Below, one piece after another: positions 34,501 to 49,510 of a DNA stretch of 64,000 nucleotides. The stretch's first letter is position 1. Each line of letters starts with the position of its first letter. Both the position numbers and the translations under genes were made by a program. Under the pieces are notes generated by a model. That model was not told the DNA's origin. It was given only the letters and a program-made list of their open reading frames with translations, and did not search any database. The stretch spans positions 10,163,427 through 10,227,426 of the forward strand of contig NC_045147.1 of NCBI RefSeq assembly GCF_008831285.2, given 5' to 3'. The DNA comes from Nymphaea colorata. Its lineage: Eukaryota > Streptophyta > Magnoliopsida > Nymphaeales > Nymphaeaceae.

Positions 34501-37500
34501 TAAGTATATAACCGTACATTTAAAGTGCCAAAATTAATAAAAAACATAAAGTAACATTATGAATCATGTAAATCACATAGTTCACCAACCTGCTTCCTCT
34601 CTTTCTTTTCCATTGGACGTGGGTACCTACTTTCCCAATACTGGTAAAAGTTTTCACTGGAAGTGGTTTTAATCTTTTATTTTCATCTCTTTCTTACCTC
34701 ATTTAAGTTTTTCCCAGTGAATACTAAATCCAAGTTGAAAGGAGGAGGAAGAACAGTGGTTAGCATCAGGAGTCTTCGAAATAAAATTGTTCTACTGTTG
34801 AATTTCATTTTACTTTAGGTAACATTTAATAGATGATATCTGAACAACTTTCACACGTTGAAAGTACTCATTAAATTCTAGTTAATCAGTTTTCTATTTG
34901 TTCCTGATAACTTTCATGATGTTCGAATCTATTTGTCAAATATCAAGAATATCATTTTTGAATTATTTATGCTACATATACTATGTGAAATAATTTCTTT
35001 GAAGAAGCTTGGTGCATTAACATGAGGCTAAGTGTGAATAATCTCCATTCAATATTGTATAATTCATATTTTGTTAACTACTTGTCTTCCTGACAAGAGG
35101 TTACATGTAGTTCATGTTTTTCCTGCTTTTCAGTTGAAAGCTTCAGGGGCCACGAAAGCATTTGATGGTGTCCCTGTGTTTCAGGTATGTCTTCTGCACT
35201 ATGCAGGGTTCAGTGTCTTTTTTTTTTTTTTTTTTTTTGGTGGTCTTCTCATTTTGTGGCCGTCATGCTCTCTTCTGTTAGCAATTGTTAGCCCTTGTCT
35301 CCTTGAGCGTTTCCCAGCAAAGGATGCAGCAGGAAAGCAGGGAACAAGCACTTTTTCTTATCGTTTACTAATGATCATGGATAGCAAAGCTCTTGGTACT
35401 GAATTCATCTCTTATTAGTGCATTAAACAGAACCCTCTCAGTGAGTGATTCTTGGGTTGGTGTGCTCTTAGCTGAATCTTAGGTTTGACTTTGTGCAAAT
35501 GATATGGACTCAGACATTGTAGGGTTTGTAAGGGACTGCTTTGAACAACATACCTTTTATGAGGATATTCTGAGCTAGATAAGCATTTCATTGGCATATG
35601 AACTGAAGAAGCTTTCAGGAGTTTCCTTATTCGATGCATCATACATGGAATTTGATAACACAGGGGAAAGACATGCTTTTACTTTTTATATTGATTTCTA
35701 GATTTTTAGGCATGGATATCACATCATGCTATTAATTTGGTTAAAAAAGACTTATGGATGTAAAATAAGGTTAGAATGTAATGTACAAAGTGTGTGTGTG
35801 TAGGTGTGTGCATTAACTGGTATATCTGATAGATGGTTCCATGTACCTGTAGTATTTATGTGATTTATTTGGTTCATCAGTATTTTATGCAACTAGTTGC
35901 TCCTGTTTCTTTTGTTCATACAGTCAGACCCTGTAGTTGTCAAAGAAGTAAGAACAAGTGCCATGTGTATATTGCGACTCAGTTATTTCATCTGTATTTT
36001 TCATAATTGGTCACTGCTGTTTCTTTTATACATGCAGTCAGACCTTCTAGTTGTAAAGAAGAAAAATAGGCGATATTGTCCAATATACTTCCAAAAGGTT
36101 TGCCAAATCTTCTCTGTTTCATTAATGCTGATGTCTGAAATTGTGGTGAGGTTACTGAGAAAATCAGAACTATATTGCCAATCAATTGATCAATTGGCTA
36201 TGATACTTGTAGGAAGATATAGAGAGAGAGCTCTTAAAGGTCTCCAGGGTATCAAGAGGTGTAAGCTTGTCTCAGCATATCATGGTATTCAAAAAGTTTT
36301 CCATTCTTAGCTTATTTATTCAGTTCTAGTAGGATCCTTTAATCTATGTTACGCCTTTATCTGTCCTGCAGGTTGGCAGTCTAGAAGATGTTTTAAAGAA
36401 GATGGAGGTGAGATCAATTTGTTGATCCCTAATCCTCCAATAAAATTTGTTAATTTCATAAGAAGTGACCTAGAGTTCTTGAGGTCATACTTGGCTGAAA
36501 ATTTGTCAGGGAAGTGTTCTACATACTGTGATCGTGTCTAAATGCATTTTATGTGTTGATTCATAAAGTAGATCAAGATGCTATCATTCTGACATGACAG
36601 TAAAATTTACTACTAATATTTTCCAAGAATGCCTACTCATCACTAGAGATGCCTCCTTTCGATATTGTGTTTGTTGGCAAAGCCAACACACACTGCTATG
36701 AATTGTAGAGGAGTGACTGCATGGACTGCTTAGGTTTGCCTTTTGTTGAGGAAAAGAAACATGTTAATCTCCACATATGACAGTCAATTGTCCACACTCT
36801 AATGAGCATAAAATGCATAAGGTCTTTCATGTGGTTCATTCATCAGAGCTTCTTTTTGGTGATGTTCATGGAAGAGGGTGGGGCTAACTAGAAGATTGAC
36901 AGATCATTATCCTAAAGAGGAAAATGGGTCTTTCTCTGGGGCCTTGGGCACATAAGGATTGAGCATGTGGAGCACATAAGGATTGAGCATGTGGAGGAGA
37001 TAGTGTTGTCTGGTGTTGTGAGGGACTCAGGAGCACTATTACAACGAGTGGGTGTAGTTTAATGGCTGGTTTAAGTTGGTTACAGGAGATTTCTAGGTAA
37101 CATGCTATGATCTTCCATTCTTGTGAGCGCAGAGAGTAATATTACTTCTTTATTCAGTTACTCGATGTGGTAAGACGGGCATGGGTGTGAAGTACAAGGT
37201 ACATAGTACTCTATGTCACACAAGTGCTGGTGCAGCGTTTTTCCCAAAAAAAAAAAACCTGGGTGTGGGTGTTGCAACGATATAGTATATATGTTTGTAC
37301 GTTAATTGTCCACAAGCAATAAAACAAGCAATTAACAATGAACAAGCTATAGTTTTATTAATGTTCAATGGAAAAGAAAGCAGTGTGCTTGTTGTTGTGC
37401 CCAAATCGCACCTGAGCCACACTGCACCTGCACTGGAGCCACACTTACACCTGCACCTGCACCCAGGTTGTGTCAACTTGGTTGTGGCAATCTGTTTGGA

Positions 37501-38087
37501 GAGTCTGTCTTACTTACATATTACTTGGTATTTGCGCATATAAGAGTTGTGGATGTCTCAATATTAAACTCGAAAGGGCAGGGGTTTCAAGTGGGCAGTA
37601 GAATCTAGGAGACTCTTCATGCCCTTGTATTGGACGTGTGTTCATATTTGTATTTCAACAATCAAAGGAAAGCCACATGACAACCTCATATTTCGTTGTA
37701 CAATCTGCATGAAGCCGGTTGTCTCTGGGTTGGTTTTTGTTGGATCAGCAAAGGCCTATCATAGGCTGTTCAAAGGCATGTGTGAAACATAAAGCTGCAT
37801 TGACACTTCCATATGTCCTTGTTAAGTAGCCTGCAGTATAACTTGCTTTTTTTTCATTTTTTGCCAGTTGAGTCCATATCTGTTTCTAAAACTCAAGTTC
37901 CAGATTGGTTTGTCTGTGGCACATTTGCCATGGTATCCGGTTCAAAATATCTCCAGCATTGTTTTACTGATGACAAGTTGGTTTGTTCTTTTTACTGCAG
38001 ATTAATAGCAAGAATTCTGGCTGGGAAGATCTGATCTTTATCCCACCTGGTAAAAGCTACTCCCAGCATATAAAAGTAGAAGCTTGA
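31540..38087 (+). CDS. TIC22: Tic22-family chloroplast protein-import component
   Basis: Nine exons: 31540-31686, 31776-32105, 32243-32305, 33503-33577, 35134-35184, 36038-36097, 36213-36284, 36372-36407 and 38001-38087. All internal junctions are phase 0, giving 306 aa. The N-terminus is Ser/Pro-rich, as for plastid targeting. Conserved blocks are ARVVPITLDQ, VYMLKVEGIAFRFLPDP, FDGVPVFQ, SDLLVVKKKNRRYCPIYFQK, EDIERELL, VGSLEDVLKKME and the C-terminal GWEDLIFIPPGKSYSQHI. Tic22 proteins sit in the intermembrane space between the chloroplast envelopes and chaperone imported preproteins. A second in-frame ATG at 31573 with a stronger context (G at -3 and +4) may be the real start. A copy of the start of exon 6 lies in intron 5. 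Confidence 0.93.
35924..35947 (+). other. Duplicated micro-exon candidate in Tic22 intron 5
   Basis: TCAGACCCTGTAGTTGTCAA plus four bases lies between a CATACAG acceptor and a GTAAGA donor. It is a diverged copy of the start of exon 6 (SDLLVVKK), from a ~110-bp tandem duplication (about 35862-35965 versus 35975-36075). It is 24 nt, so inclusion would add SDPVVVKE in frame. Confidence 0.6.
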
Positions 38088-40314
38088 CAATTAATCAATC
38101 TTTGGACACAGATCTGGCTAAAGAGTAAAGAAGTTTAAAAGCGAGGTGGTAGTTTTATTTTTCTCTCCAAGCAGGAGCATGGCTGGAGTGCTGTATAAAA
38201 GGGAGAACAGGTGCCTCTCCCATCTAGGAACGAGTTTCCTGATACCAAACTTAGCGAATGATACCGAATAGAGGCTTATAGAAGATGGTAAGTAGCAGCA
38301 CAAAAAGAGACTACTAGGACGTCAGATCTTTTCCTGTGGGGTGATGAACGTTCATGTACAGGAAACCCTTATCAGACTTAATGAAATCTTTGAATTATGC
38401 TTTTCTAGTCTTCGTTACAGTTACCATCATGTAGAGAGCGACTTGTTACATAACCACATCAATTTTCTTGAAGATCTGTAAGTGATCAATCCTTCTGAGT
38501 TTGCAAGAGTTGATGCATCTGCGTTTCCTGCTGCTTATTTCAGGCTCAAAAGCCACTGACATATCCACCTTAACCGGATTTTATATCATGATAATTGGAT
38601 TTGAACCCATACTTTCCTGAAACCGCATTCATATTCAATTGGGTAACACCGACTCAGATTCAACTTCGGTTTTGAATGTGCACACTGAATTCAAATCTGA
38701 TTAGTAACCAGATCTGGATTTCCTTACCGGATCTGACTAAACGGTTTTTGAAATCAGAAAAGTAGTCGGGTACAATCCATGCATGTGCCTAGGCCTTAGG
38801 CACTTGCTTGATGGCATATCAAAAGAAACGGTTTCCATCAGTGCTTATGTTTTGGAAGAAGAAGGTGCCAGTTTCAAACGAAACGAATGATTAATCTCAT
38901 CACTTGAGCGAGAGCCAAAACAGTTCTCCTTACTCTAAGCTGTGTTGGTATCAAGCGGTGAGATCTCCACATGCTTCATTTTGTATGGAGGATCTACTCC
39001 TTTTATGATACAGGAACATAATCCCCGGTGGGTCGAACTAGAAGTAAAAGAAAAGAATAATGCAGTTGGATAAACTGGCTTAAAATTGAAGACGGTCTCC
39101 TTCATATCCATTTGTGTGTGTGTGTATAAGGTTAGCAATCATTTCATATGATTGAATTTTTTTTCCTATTTAAGATCCATCAATATAGAGTAAAGTCAAT
39201 GATGCAAAGAGAGAGAGAGAGAGAAAATTTAGACCAAAAGTAAAAGTAGAAAAACGTTCTGAAAATGGAGTGGTTGGTCTCTGTGTGTGAAATCAAACTG
39301 GATTTACTACTCTCTCTTACACACACACGTTTTTCTCTTCTCGTTCCAACGCACGTGGCTGCACACACACACACACATGTACCAGTAGGATGAGCCGACT
39401 GTTCTGTCCAATCACATATTTTTATATTTTTTAAAACTAATTAGGTAGATGCACTCTGAAAATTAAACATGAAAATTTCTTTTGACATAGAAGATGAGTT
39501 TTATAAGTTAAAATACTCTGACCCTTGTTTATTAAGCTTTATAGAATCTAAGTTATATTCCTAAAAACTATCAATTTTTTATGATGTTTTGGTTATGACA
39601 ATCACATCCAGACAGTTCATTTTGCAGGAGAAAATGAATCAAGTATGCAAAAACTAGTTGTGACTGATCTATCCGATCGAAAACAGCAACTGTCCAATGA
39701 AAAATACACGTACTCTACTTTCTTTTCTTTTTTCGCATGTGTGATTTCATTTTTCAGAAAGTAAAATCATGTTTTCACACATATATCAAAAAAGAGTGCT
39801 CGGACCAATGTCATCTACTGGACAACCCAACGCACTAGAATCTTACTTGTATCTTTCCAATTTATTAATGATTTACAATTCAATAAGGTATTTGGCACCA
39901 TATTACATACAGCACCGCCTTTCAGGTGAGAGGGTTTTTCATCGTGCTCAGAATGCCGAAGCACCCCATTCATCCCCTTATCTTTATAAGCTACATGGTC
40001 TACTTTTGTTACATCAAGTGTCAATGGTCTATGGTCTTCCTGTTGCAACACATAAAAGTTGATGTTCGGAGCATTAGAAACGGAAATTGGCCGCCTGCCA
40101 ACTTCTTTTTTTCCATCCATTATGTCAATCCCTTCAGGGATGACTGCTGCACGTCTTTAATAATCTATTTCAAATTAATCTCATGTTAAGATGTGCGGTG
40201 ATGGAAGGGAGAAACAATTCAGCTCTGCATAATAGTGTGCCCCTCACAGATATTCTCAATTAAAGCTCATTTGTTATTCACACTACCTACTATTAATGTA
40301 TGCTACTCCTCAAT
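38088..40314. other. Intergenic DNA between Tic22 and the segmental duplication
   Basis: No gene recognised. It includes a GA run at about 39208-39224, CA runs near 39360-39376, and a 97-codon plus-strand frame at 39769-40062 overlapped by a 101-codon minus-strand frame. Neither matches a known family, and at most one could be real. About 38590-38780 holds repeated GGATTTGAA/ATCTGATT-type motifs like hAT-type MITE interiors. Confidence 0.4.
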
Positions 40315-41198
40315 CGTTTTGGAAGTAAAAGAAAACGGAATATTTATTAAGACATGAAGTTGAAACTACACCCAAAAAACGGGTTATCCAAATAATATTA
40401 TGTAATGATCAAAATTATATAGAAACCTATTTGATGCTCGAAAATATTGGAGGCTGTGGTGGATGGGAAATATGATTATGCATGCTAAATACGTGGATAT
40501 TTTTAATTTGGCATGATTGGAACTGGTCGCGGTCAGGTGGGATTATGCCTGGGCATTGGGCCGGCTTGACCCAACCAGATAAGAGCTGGGCTCGAACTGG
40601 CCCACAATCCGAAACCCAAGCTCGGGTCCGTTCCGACAACCCGAAATTCAAATATTATAAAATATATTTTTAATAATAAATTATATATTATTATTAAAAT
40701 AAAAATAATATTAAAAACATATCAAACGGAAAGAAACCTCGTCGAATCAATTTGAGTAAAGTTATAGGGCTGACAAGAACAAGAATTTTCAACCCAAACT
40801 TGCGCCCAATGGAACCGATGCCTTGTAAGATTCGATCGATTGTTCGATGGGTTGCTAGCAGGGGCGAAGGGAGGGGGTGGGTTACTTAGGCCATGGCTCT
40901 ACCCCAATTATTTGGAAAAAATACATTGAAAAATTTAAAAAAACTTTAATTACAATGTATTTTTTAGATTCGAGTTTAATTTGACCAAAAATGAAGTGGC
41001 ACATGCTAATCCAACGGAAAATGTATTTAGTGTGCACTCTAATGGAGGTCTGTCAAGCAAGCCTTTCACTTAACCTCCAGAAATGGACTTTTGAACTATA
41101 GAAAAGCAAGTCACGTCACGTCTAAAGCTGACGGAAGAAAGAAGAGGCGGTTCAGTTTGTCAAGATATGGTCACAAACTAATTTGATTTGGAAGGCTG

Positions 41199-41358
41199 TT
41201 GTAAATGTAATCTCTTGTCAATGGAAACTTAATATAGTTATTATCATAGTTATTATCACTTAGAATGTTAAAGAGGTATTGTAAATGTAATCTCTTGTCA
41301 ATGGAAACTTAATATAGTTATTATCATAGTTATTATCACTTAGAATGTTAAAGAGGTA
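41199..41358. repeat. Perfect 80-bp tandem duplication
   Basis: Two adjacent 80-bp units beginning TTGTAAATGTAATCTCTTGT are identical or nearly so along their whole length. The duplication is therefore recent. Confidence 0.95.
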
Positions 41359-42339
41359 TGCAATTATCATCTTTCACGAACGAACGAGTGACTAATTCTA
41401 CAACCTAAGTGAAGGCTACTGGTGCACTCCTATTATGCATTATTTATGTATTGGTGTTTCTATTTTTGCAGGTTATGGAAGATCGAAACGTAAATTGGCC
41501 ACCTATTAACCCTCGCACCAGCCATTACACCAACTCCCCTGAAAAAAAGTGATTGCGATCTTGGAGCCCCCTAATAACAATGATATGTTAATGAATTAGA
41601 GAGAGGTGCCGGATGGCGTTGATTTTGAAAAGATGAAGCCTTTAGATGGGGTTTGGCTGAGGGAGGGGGTGGAATTGAGAGGATGATGGTAATGCCTGGT
41701 AAGGAATGGATTAGAAGAATTAGAGGTCTGTTGGAAGGGAGCACAGATTTGGAGTTCAAGGTAGAGATGAACATAAAGAATAAAGAAAGCAGCTTTGTTT
41801 TGATGAATGAGCACATCAGCATGAGAGTAGGTTTGGTGGTCATGAACGGTTGATATGATTTTGGTTAGGAGAGCCAGAAATTCATTGGAAATAGAAACAT
41901 ATTTAATCATTTAACAAGGAGCAGGTAATGCATGAAAAGTTTTAAAAGAAGATGCTAAAGTGACCATGAATCGTATGCTTACAAACTTTCATGACCTCAC
42001 AAATCCTGATTTCACTTTCGATGGACGAAGTGGGAACATCATTCACAAGAAACAGTAATCGATGACTACCAGCAAGCTCAAGATTAGTTCCAATGAGAGA
42101 GATGTTCTTGACCAAGGTGCAGAATTAGTGAGTTCATACATTACGTTAATGGCGTCTCAGGCTGTATATGTTTTCCTAACGACCCCTTGCCGAGTGGCCC
42201 CTTCGCAAGCGGGTCAGATGTCCAAACCTACCTGCCACGCATACATCAAATGCAGAAGCCAATTCCATGATAATTCTGATGAACGAACTGTTTTTTCCTG
42301 ACCTATGACAAAACATGACACAGTGAAGTTAGGTTCTAA

Positions 42340-42742
42340 CCATTTTAATGGCAAAGTTTTTTTTTTTTTTGGTTTTTAACAGCAAAGTTGTTTCTTTTTT
42401 TAAGAAATCTTGAGAAAAACTCGTATTTTTTTTAAAAAATTGGTATAAATGAAATAAATGAGAAATTAATATGAAAACATAAATAAAAAACTATATAAAA
42501 GTGCTAAAATGAATGTTTTAATGATAATAAAAATGTTGAAAATAATTTACCTTAAGTTTATATTTGAAACCATGACAATATCAATGCTAAAAAATAGAAA
42601 AATGAAAATATCGTGATAGCAACACAATAAATATTTTTCTTTTTTTTTTTAAATATCACGATTTTTCCCATTTTTTGGTTTCTCTTATTTTTAACGTTAA
42701 TATCACCACATATGTTCGAAAATATCACAATATCTATGACAC
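42340..42742. repeat. Dispersed AT-rich repeat, copy 1
   Basis: About 400 bp of AT-rich DNA ending in AATATCACAATATCTATGAC. It shares order and wording with 59446-59825 (for example ATGACAATATCAATG versus ATGATGATATTAATG). It interrupts copy A of the segmental duplication, so it is a mobile or inserted element. Confidence 0.6.
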
Positions 42743-43019
42743 TGGTTCTAACTGCAAAGAGGACACCCTGGTTTAAGAGACTGTGCGGTATTTATTGTTT
42801 CATGATGAAGCGATTAAATAATTTAATTTCTTATCAACTAATATTCACATATTAATTGGGCTTTCATCCAATTGGTCCAGACAAGATTCACCAATATCCA
42901 GCTTTATTCACAAATCGTTTACCCACTTCACCTGCCAATTCATACAGATGTCAACTGATTAAGTTCAAATTTTGAATCAATTCTTTACTGCATTCCATTG
43001 ACCAACACACAAACTTAAT

Positions 43020-44430
43020 GGTTTGGAAGTAAAAGAAAACGGAATATTTATGAAGAGATGAAGTTGGAAACAGAGTTTTCTACCAGAAACCCCATCACCC
43101 AAATAATATCATGTAATGATCAAAATTAAATACCTATGTGATGCTGGATAATATTGTTTTGGAGGTTATGGTGGGATGCGGAATGTCCATGACAAAAGGC
43201 CGGGCTCCTGTATTGAGAACGTGAGATTCTCTATCTTCCGGCGAAGCTTTTCATTGGAAATGGAAACCAACTTAAGCATTTAACAAGGAGCAGAGGGCAC
43301 TTGTGAACGAAAGGTCTTAAAAAGATGTTAACATGACCATGAATCGTATAATTAAAATTTCAAACTTTCATGATATCACAAACCCAGATTTCACTTTTGA
43401 TGAACGAAGTGGGAACATCATTCACTTGAAACAGTTATATATGACTCCCAGCAAACTCAAGATTACGTCAAATGAGAGAGATGTTCTTGACCAAGGTGCA
43501 GAATTAGTGAGCTCATACATTACGTAAATGGGGTCTCTCTGTATATGTTTTCCAAACGAACCTTGCTGAGTTGTGCGTCGAATATATCCTTAATCATATC
43601 TGCTTTTTTGGATATTCATATATTCAGATTCGAAATCAAATAAAGAAATGTCATATCCGATTCCAAATCCGATTTTTATATTTATATCAGAATCCAATTT
43701 TTGAACCAGTTTTTACTAATTTTCAAAATGTAATAGCATTAGATGCAGGATATTTGTCTAAAAATGAATCCGATCTGAATATGAATCTGATCAGATGTCA
43801 GTTATTAAATCTGAATCTGATCTGATTTCTTAATTGGATATTAAATTTTTTTTCATACCTGATTTTCTCGAATCAGTTCCGCCAGATATCCAATTCAAAT
43901 AGAATATATTGACATCCTAGTTGTGCATTTACAAGCAGGTGATATGTCCGAATGTACTTGCCATACACGGGGGTAGAAGTATGAATTTTTTGTCACAGAC
44001 GAACTATAGTCTCAAAATTTTAATAAAAACCAAAACATAATTTTACAATTTTTTTAGATAACCCATACATCATATGCAGAAAGCCAATACCATGATCATT
44101 GCTGATGAATGAACTGTTTGATTTCTCTCTTCCATGACCTACGTGAAAATGCGTTTCTCACCTACAAACTAATCTCAGTTGTCACTAAGATCAAGTTATC
44201 AGAGCTTCTTCCATGACTTCTAGTTGGTGAAATCTTAGAATGATAAAATCAGCAAAGTTAGGTCTAACTGCAAAGATGACCTCCTGATTTAAGAGAGCAT
44301 ACGGTCTTAGTTGTTTCGTGATGCAGAGATTAAACAATTCCATTTCTTATCAACTAATCTCCACACATTAATTGGGTTCCATTCAATCAATCCAGACAAG
44401 ACTCGCCAATATCCAGCTTTCTTTTACGCC
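43020..44430. repeat. Segmental tandem duplication, copy B (with insertion)
   Basis: Blocks at about 43020-43170, 43255-43530, 43925-44125 and 44265-44425 match copy A in order and orientation at roughly 80-90% by eye. Copy B carries a private insertion at about 43590-43920. Confidence 0.8.
43590..43920. mobile_element. hAT-like MITE within duplication copy B
   Basis: About 330 bp made of repeated GGATATTCATAT, TCCGATT and GAATCTGAT motifs, ending ATTGACATCCTAG, the complement of the CTAGGATGTCAAT terminus typical of plant hAT-like MITEs. The left boundary is approximate. Confidence 0.5.
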
Positions 44431-45535
44431 CGCACAGTACTCGGAAAATAGATTCTCCCAAACACATGAGGGAATTAGAGTCTTACTTGGTGTAGGTTCT
44501 TCCAACCAGTAGGAATAATCCGTACCCATGAATGAAGGAGCAGCTATGAGTCGAAGATCGCTTACCAGCTATGGGAAATTTGATGCGATTGTACTGGAAC
44601 CAAGTTGGTTGGGCCAAAATATTTCATGAATCCAAAGTCAGTTCTTATATAATTGGATATTTAATTAAAAGAGAGTGTGCACACTCTAAATGACAGGGAT
44701 GCCCTTCATAAGGAAAGCTGCCAAGCCTAGACACTGTCATGAATTGCATAAAGAAATCTGGATCTGGGTCCTGACTGGTTTCAGGATATGGGTCTGCATC
44801 CAAAATGGCAACTATTTCACATAGATACAGATTGTGTCCTTTTTCTTTCGTTTAAAACAGGTCTGGATAACTTTTTTCGAAGGAAGAAGAGAATTCCCTT
44901 CCTGTATGAAGCAAACACGGTCATAAATAAATCCAAGTGGGAAATTTGGATTCAACTGAAGGACAACTCCACCATGATCACTTGTCCCTTCATTTTGTGA
45001 CACCAAGCTGCATGTTGAGGCATATTCTCATGAGACTTTGTTGTCTAGTAATAAATCTTAGCATATTCCCCATAATTTAGTCATGCACGCCACATTTATG
45101 TATATGGTAAGTTGTTAATTTTATTAAAACGCATGCATGCCAATGATCAGATCTCGCTGATTTTGTCAAGTATTTATCAATTGAACTTTCACGACTTAAT
45201 ACCTAAGTCATATTTTGCTAACAATAAAAATGGTAGGTTAGTGCAATTATTTGGGGCTAGTAAGACTACTTACCAATATTCATTTGATTATCATAACGAT
45301 GGAGGTGAAGAATTGAACGTGGAGGGTCCATGACATGATCTCGTAAGGACCTACCTAACTCTAGTTTTTTGGGTAGATATTCACTTAATGTTGCCAGATG
45401 AGTAATAAATTTAAAAATTCATTCCTGAAAAATAGTCACTAAATTTTCATTAGCAGCAATTTATGTTGCAGCGACTGTTTAAGATAGCTTTAACGACGTT
45501 TTATAGTCTTTAAGACGTGTATTCTTAAATTTTAC

Positions 45536-45574
<39 letters not shown>

Positions 45575-46640
45575 GATGACTCTAGCTATTTGGAGTAGAG
45601 CAGCATTGTCTATTTGAAACATATGGATGATGGAGAAAAAAAAAAAGAGAGAAAATAATATTAGATGATTAAAATGTCTCTCACTTTTTTTTTTATATAT
45701 ATATATATATGGGGTGAGAGAATATTTGGTGGCGTGAACTAAGAATACAATTTTTTTGCTTACCTGACATGCGCGAGTAATAACAAGTTCTTTCCCGCTT
45801 GCTCTCATTGACTAATTCGTCTATGCCTTTTAGCTGAGATTGAAATTAGTTCTTGAAACTAAAATTGCACGTTAAAATTGTTATTCCTTCCTAATAAAAT
45901 AACACCAGGCAATCCTATATATAATGATAAAGTAACGAAGAACCTATGGACTAGCAAAATGGCCTTTTTTCAAATGGCATATGAAAAACCACCATGTTTG
46001 AGAACATGATAATTTGTAGCAGGCCGTAGTATCCGTTTTATAAACGTAAACGTGAGGGTGGTAAAAAAGAATGTCTCAATTAATTCCCAGAAAAATAGTT
46101 ATCACGCAATGGTTCAACAATATGTCACAGCAATATTAAAGAAGAAAAAAGATGGAAGACAAAGGCTGTGATTCAGGAGAGGTGAAACTAAACGTATGAA
46201 CGCCATTTCCTTTTCAAATTTTGTACATATCCGCATGTGGTGGGCTGGTGTGGCTCTTTAAAATTCTTTTATTTTTACATTGGTAAAAATTAAAATTTAT
46301 TTTTATAGATATATAAGAGCCCCCCAGATATAAATGTTTCTTAATAGGTGTGGCCGTCCAGCTAAGTTTTCTGGGTCGGTCAATGTGCATATGTATACGG
46401 GTTTAGTTGTACCATATGTTGGATTTTGATGCTGATGTAAAAATTTGAAAATTTGCTGTTCAAAAACAACTCCTATATTAGTATTAGTGACAGTTTATGG
46501 TATGACAGTAGTTTATGGTGGCTTTAGTAATGACATATGATCCTTTCATTGATGAATTTTTAGATTTTAGCATCATATGGGGCATCCAACAACATCCGCT
46601 TTTTCTATATTAGAAACTTTCACAGCATGACCCTCAATGC
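44431..46640. other. Intergenic DNA with microsatellites
   Basis: No gene recognised. Short frames at 44788-45006 and 45112-45333 match no family I know. (AT)n runs lie at about 45538-45571 and 45695-45711. Confidence 0.45.
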
Positions 46641-46800
46641 AATATATATATATATATATATAAGAGCTGAAATCCAGCCATTCGGACATTTGTTCAATGA
46701 CGGCTGTCCGATGCCGGCCGAACTACTTCATATATATATATATATATAAGCTGAAATCCAGCGACATTTGTCCAATCACGGCTGTCCGATTCTGTCGGCG
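46641..46800. repeat. Tandem duplication anchored on (TA)n
   Basis: Two copies of a ~85-bp unit: a (TA)n run, AGCTGAAATCCAGC, then CATTTGTYCAAT and ACGGCTGTCCGAT. Copy 1 is about 46641-46727 and copy 2 about 46728-46800. Duplication through slippage or recombination at the TA tracts is likely. Confidence 0.75.
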
Positions 46801-47114
46801 AAATGTTTGTTTCACAATGGTGTTCCTTATCAAGGGAAATTTCCATGATCGATCGTTTGCATTTGGACGTCGAAAAACGTGCCTTCTGTCAGTAATGCCA
46901 TTCAATCTTCTTGCGCATGATTTTGCCACTGGAACCAACCACATGACTCATTAAACAGAGGGATAAGGATCATTTTCATCTCTGATCGGTTTAAACGTTG
47001 CGTTGGAAGGAATCGACATTCGTTGGTTAACCTGCTCTCATCAATAGGAAGATGCACTACCTAACTCATCGAATAATAAATTATATAGGCCTAGAAATTG
47101 ACCAAACAAGAACC

Positions 47115-49437
<2,323 letters not shown>

Positions 49438-49439
49438 TA

Positions 49440-49448
49440 ATATAAAAG
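49440..49448 (+). promoter_or_regulatory. TATA box of the GUX gene
   Basis: ATATAAAAG about 65-70 bp upstream of the ATG, implying a short 5'UTR of about 40 nt. Confidence 0.6.
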
Positions 49449-49510
49449 GGCTCCTTCGACTTGGTGGTGATTGCTTTCAGTTCCACACTGTTGTTGGCGA
49501 TTGAAAAATT

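Larger units (their letters stand above)
40315..42930. repeat. Segmental tandem duplication, copy A (with insertions)
   Basis: Blocks at about 40318-40460, 41870-42150, 42180-42300 and 42745-42905 are repeated in the same order in copy B. Between the blocks, copy A alone carries a GGGCC-ended element (about 40540-40740), a GGGGCGAAGG-ended fragment near 40859, an exact 80-bp tandem duplication, and an AT-rich dispersed repeat (42340-42740). No gene family was recognised in the duplicated unit. A stretch encoding KLKISSNERDVLDQGAELVS is nearly unchanged between copies. Confidence 0.8.
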
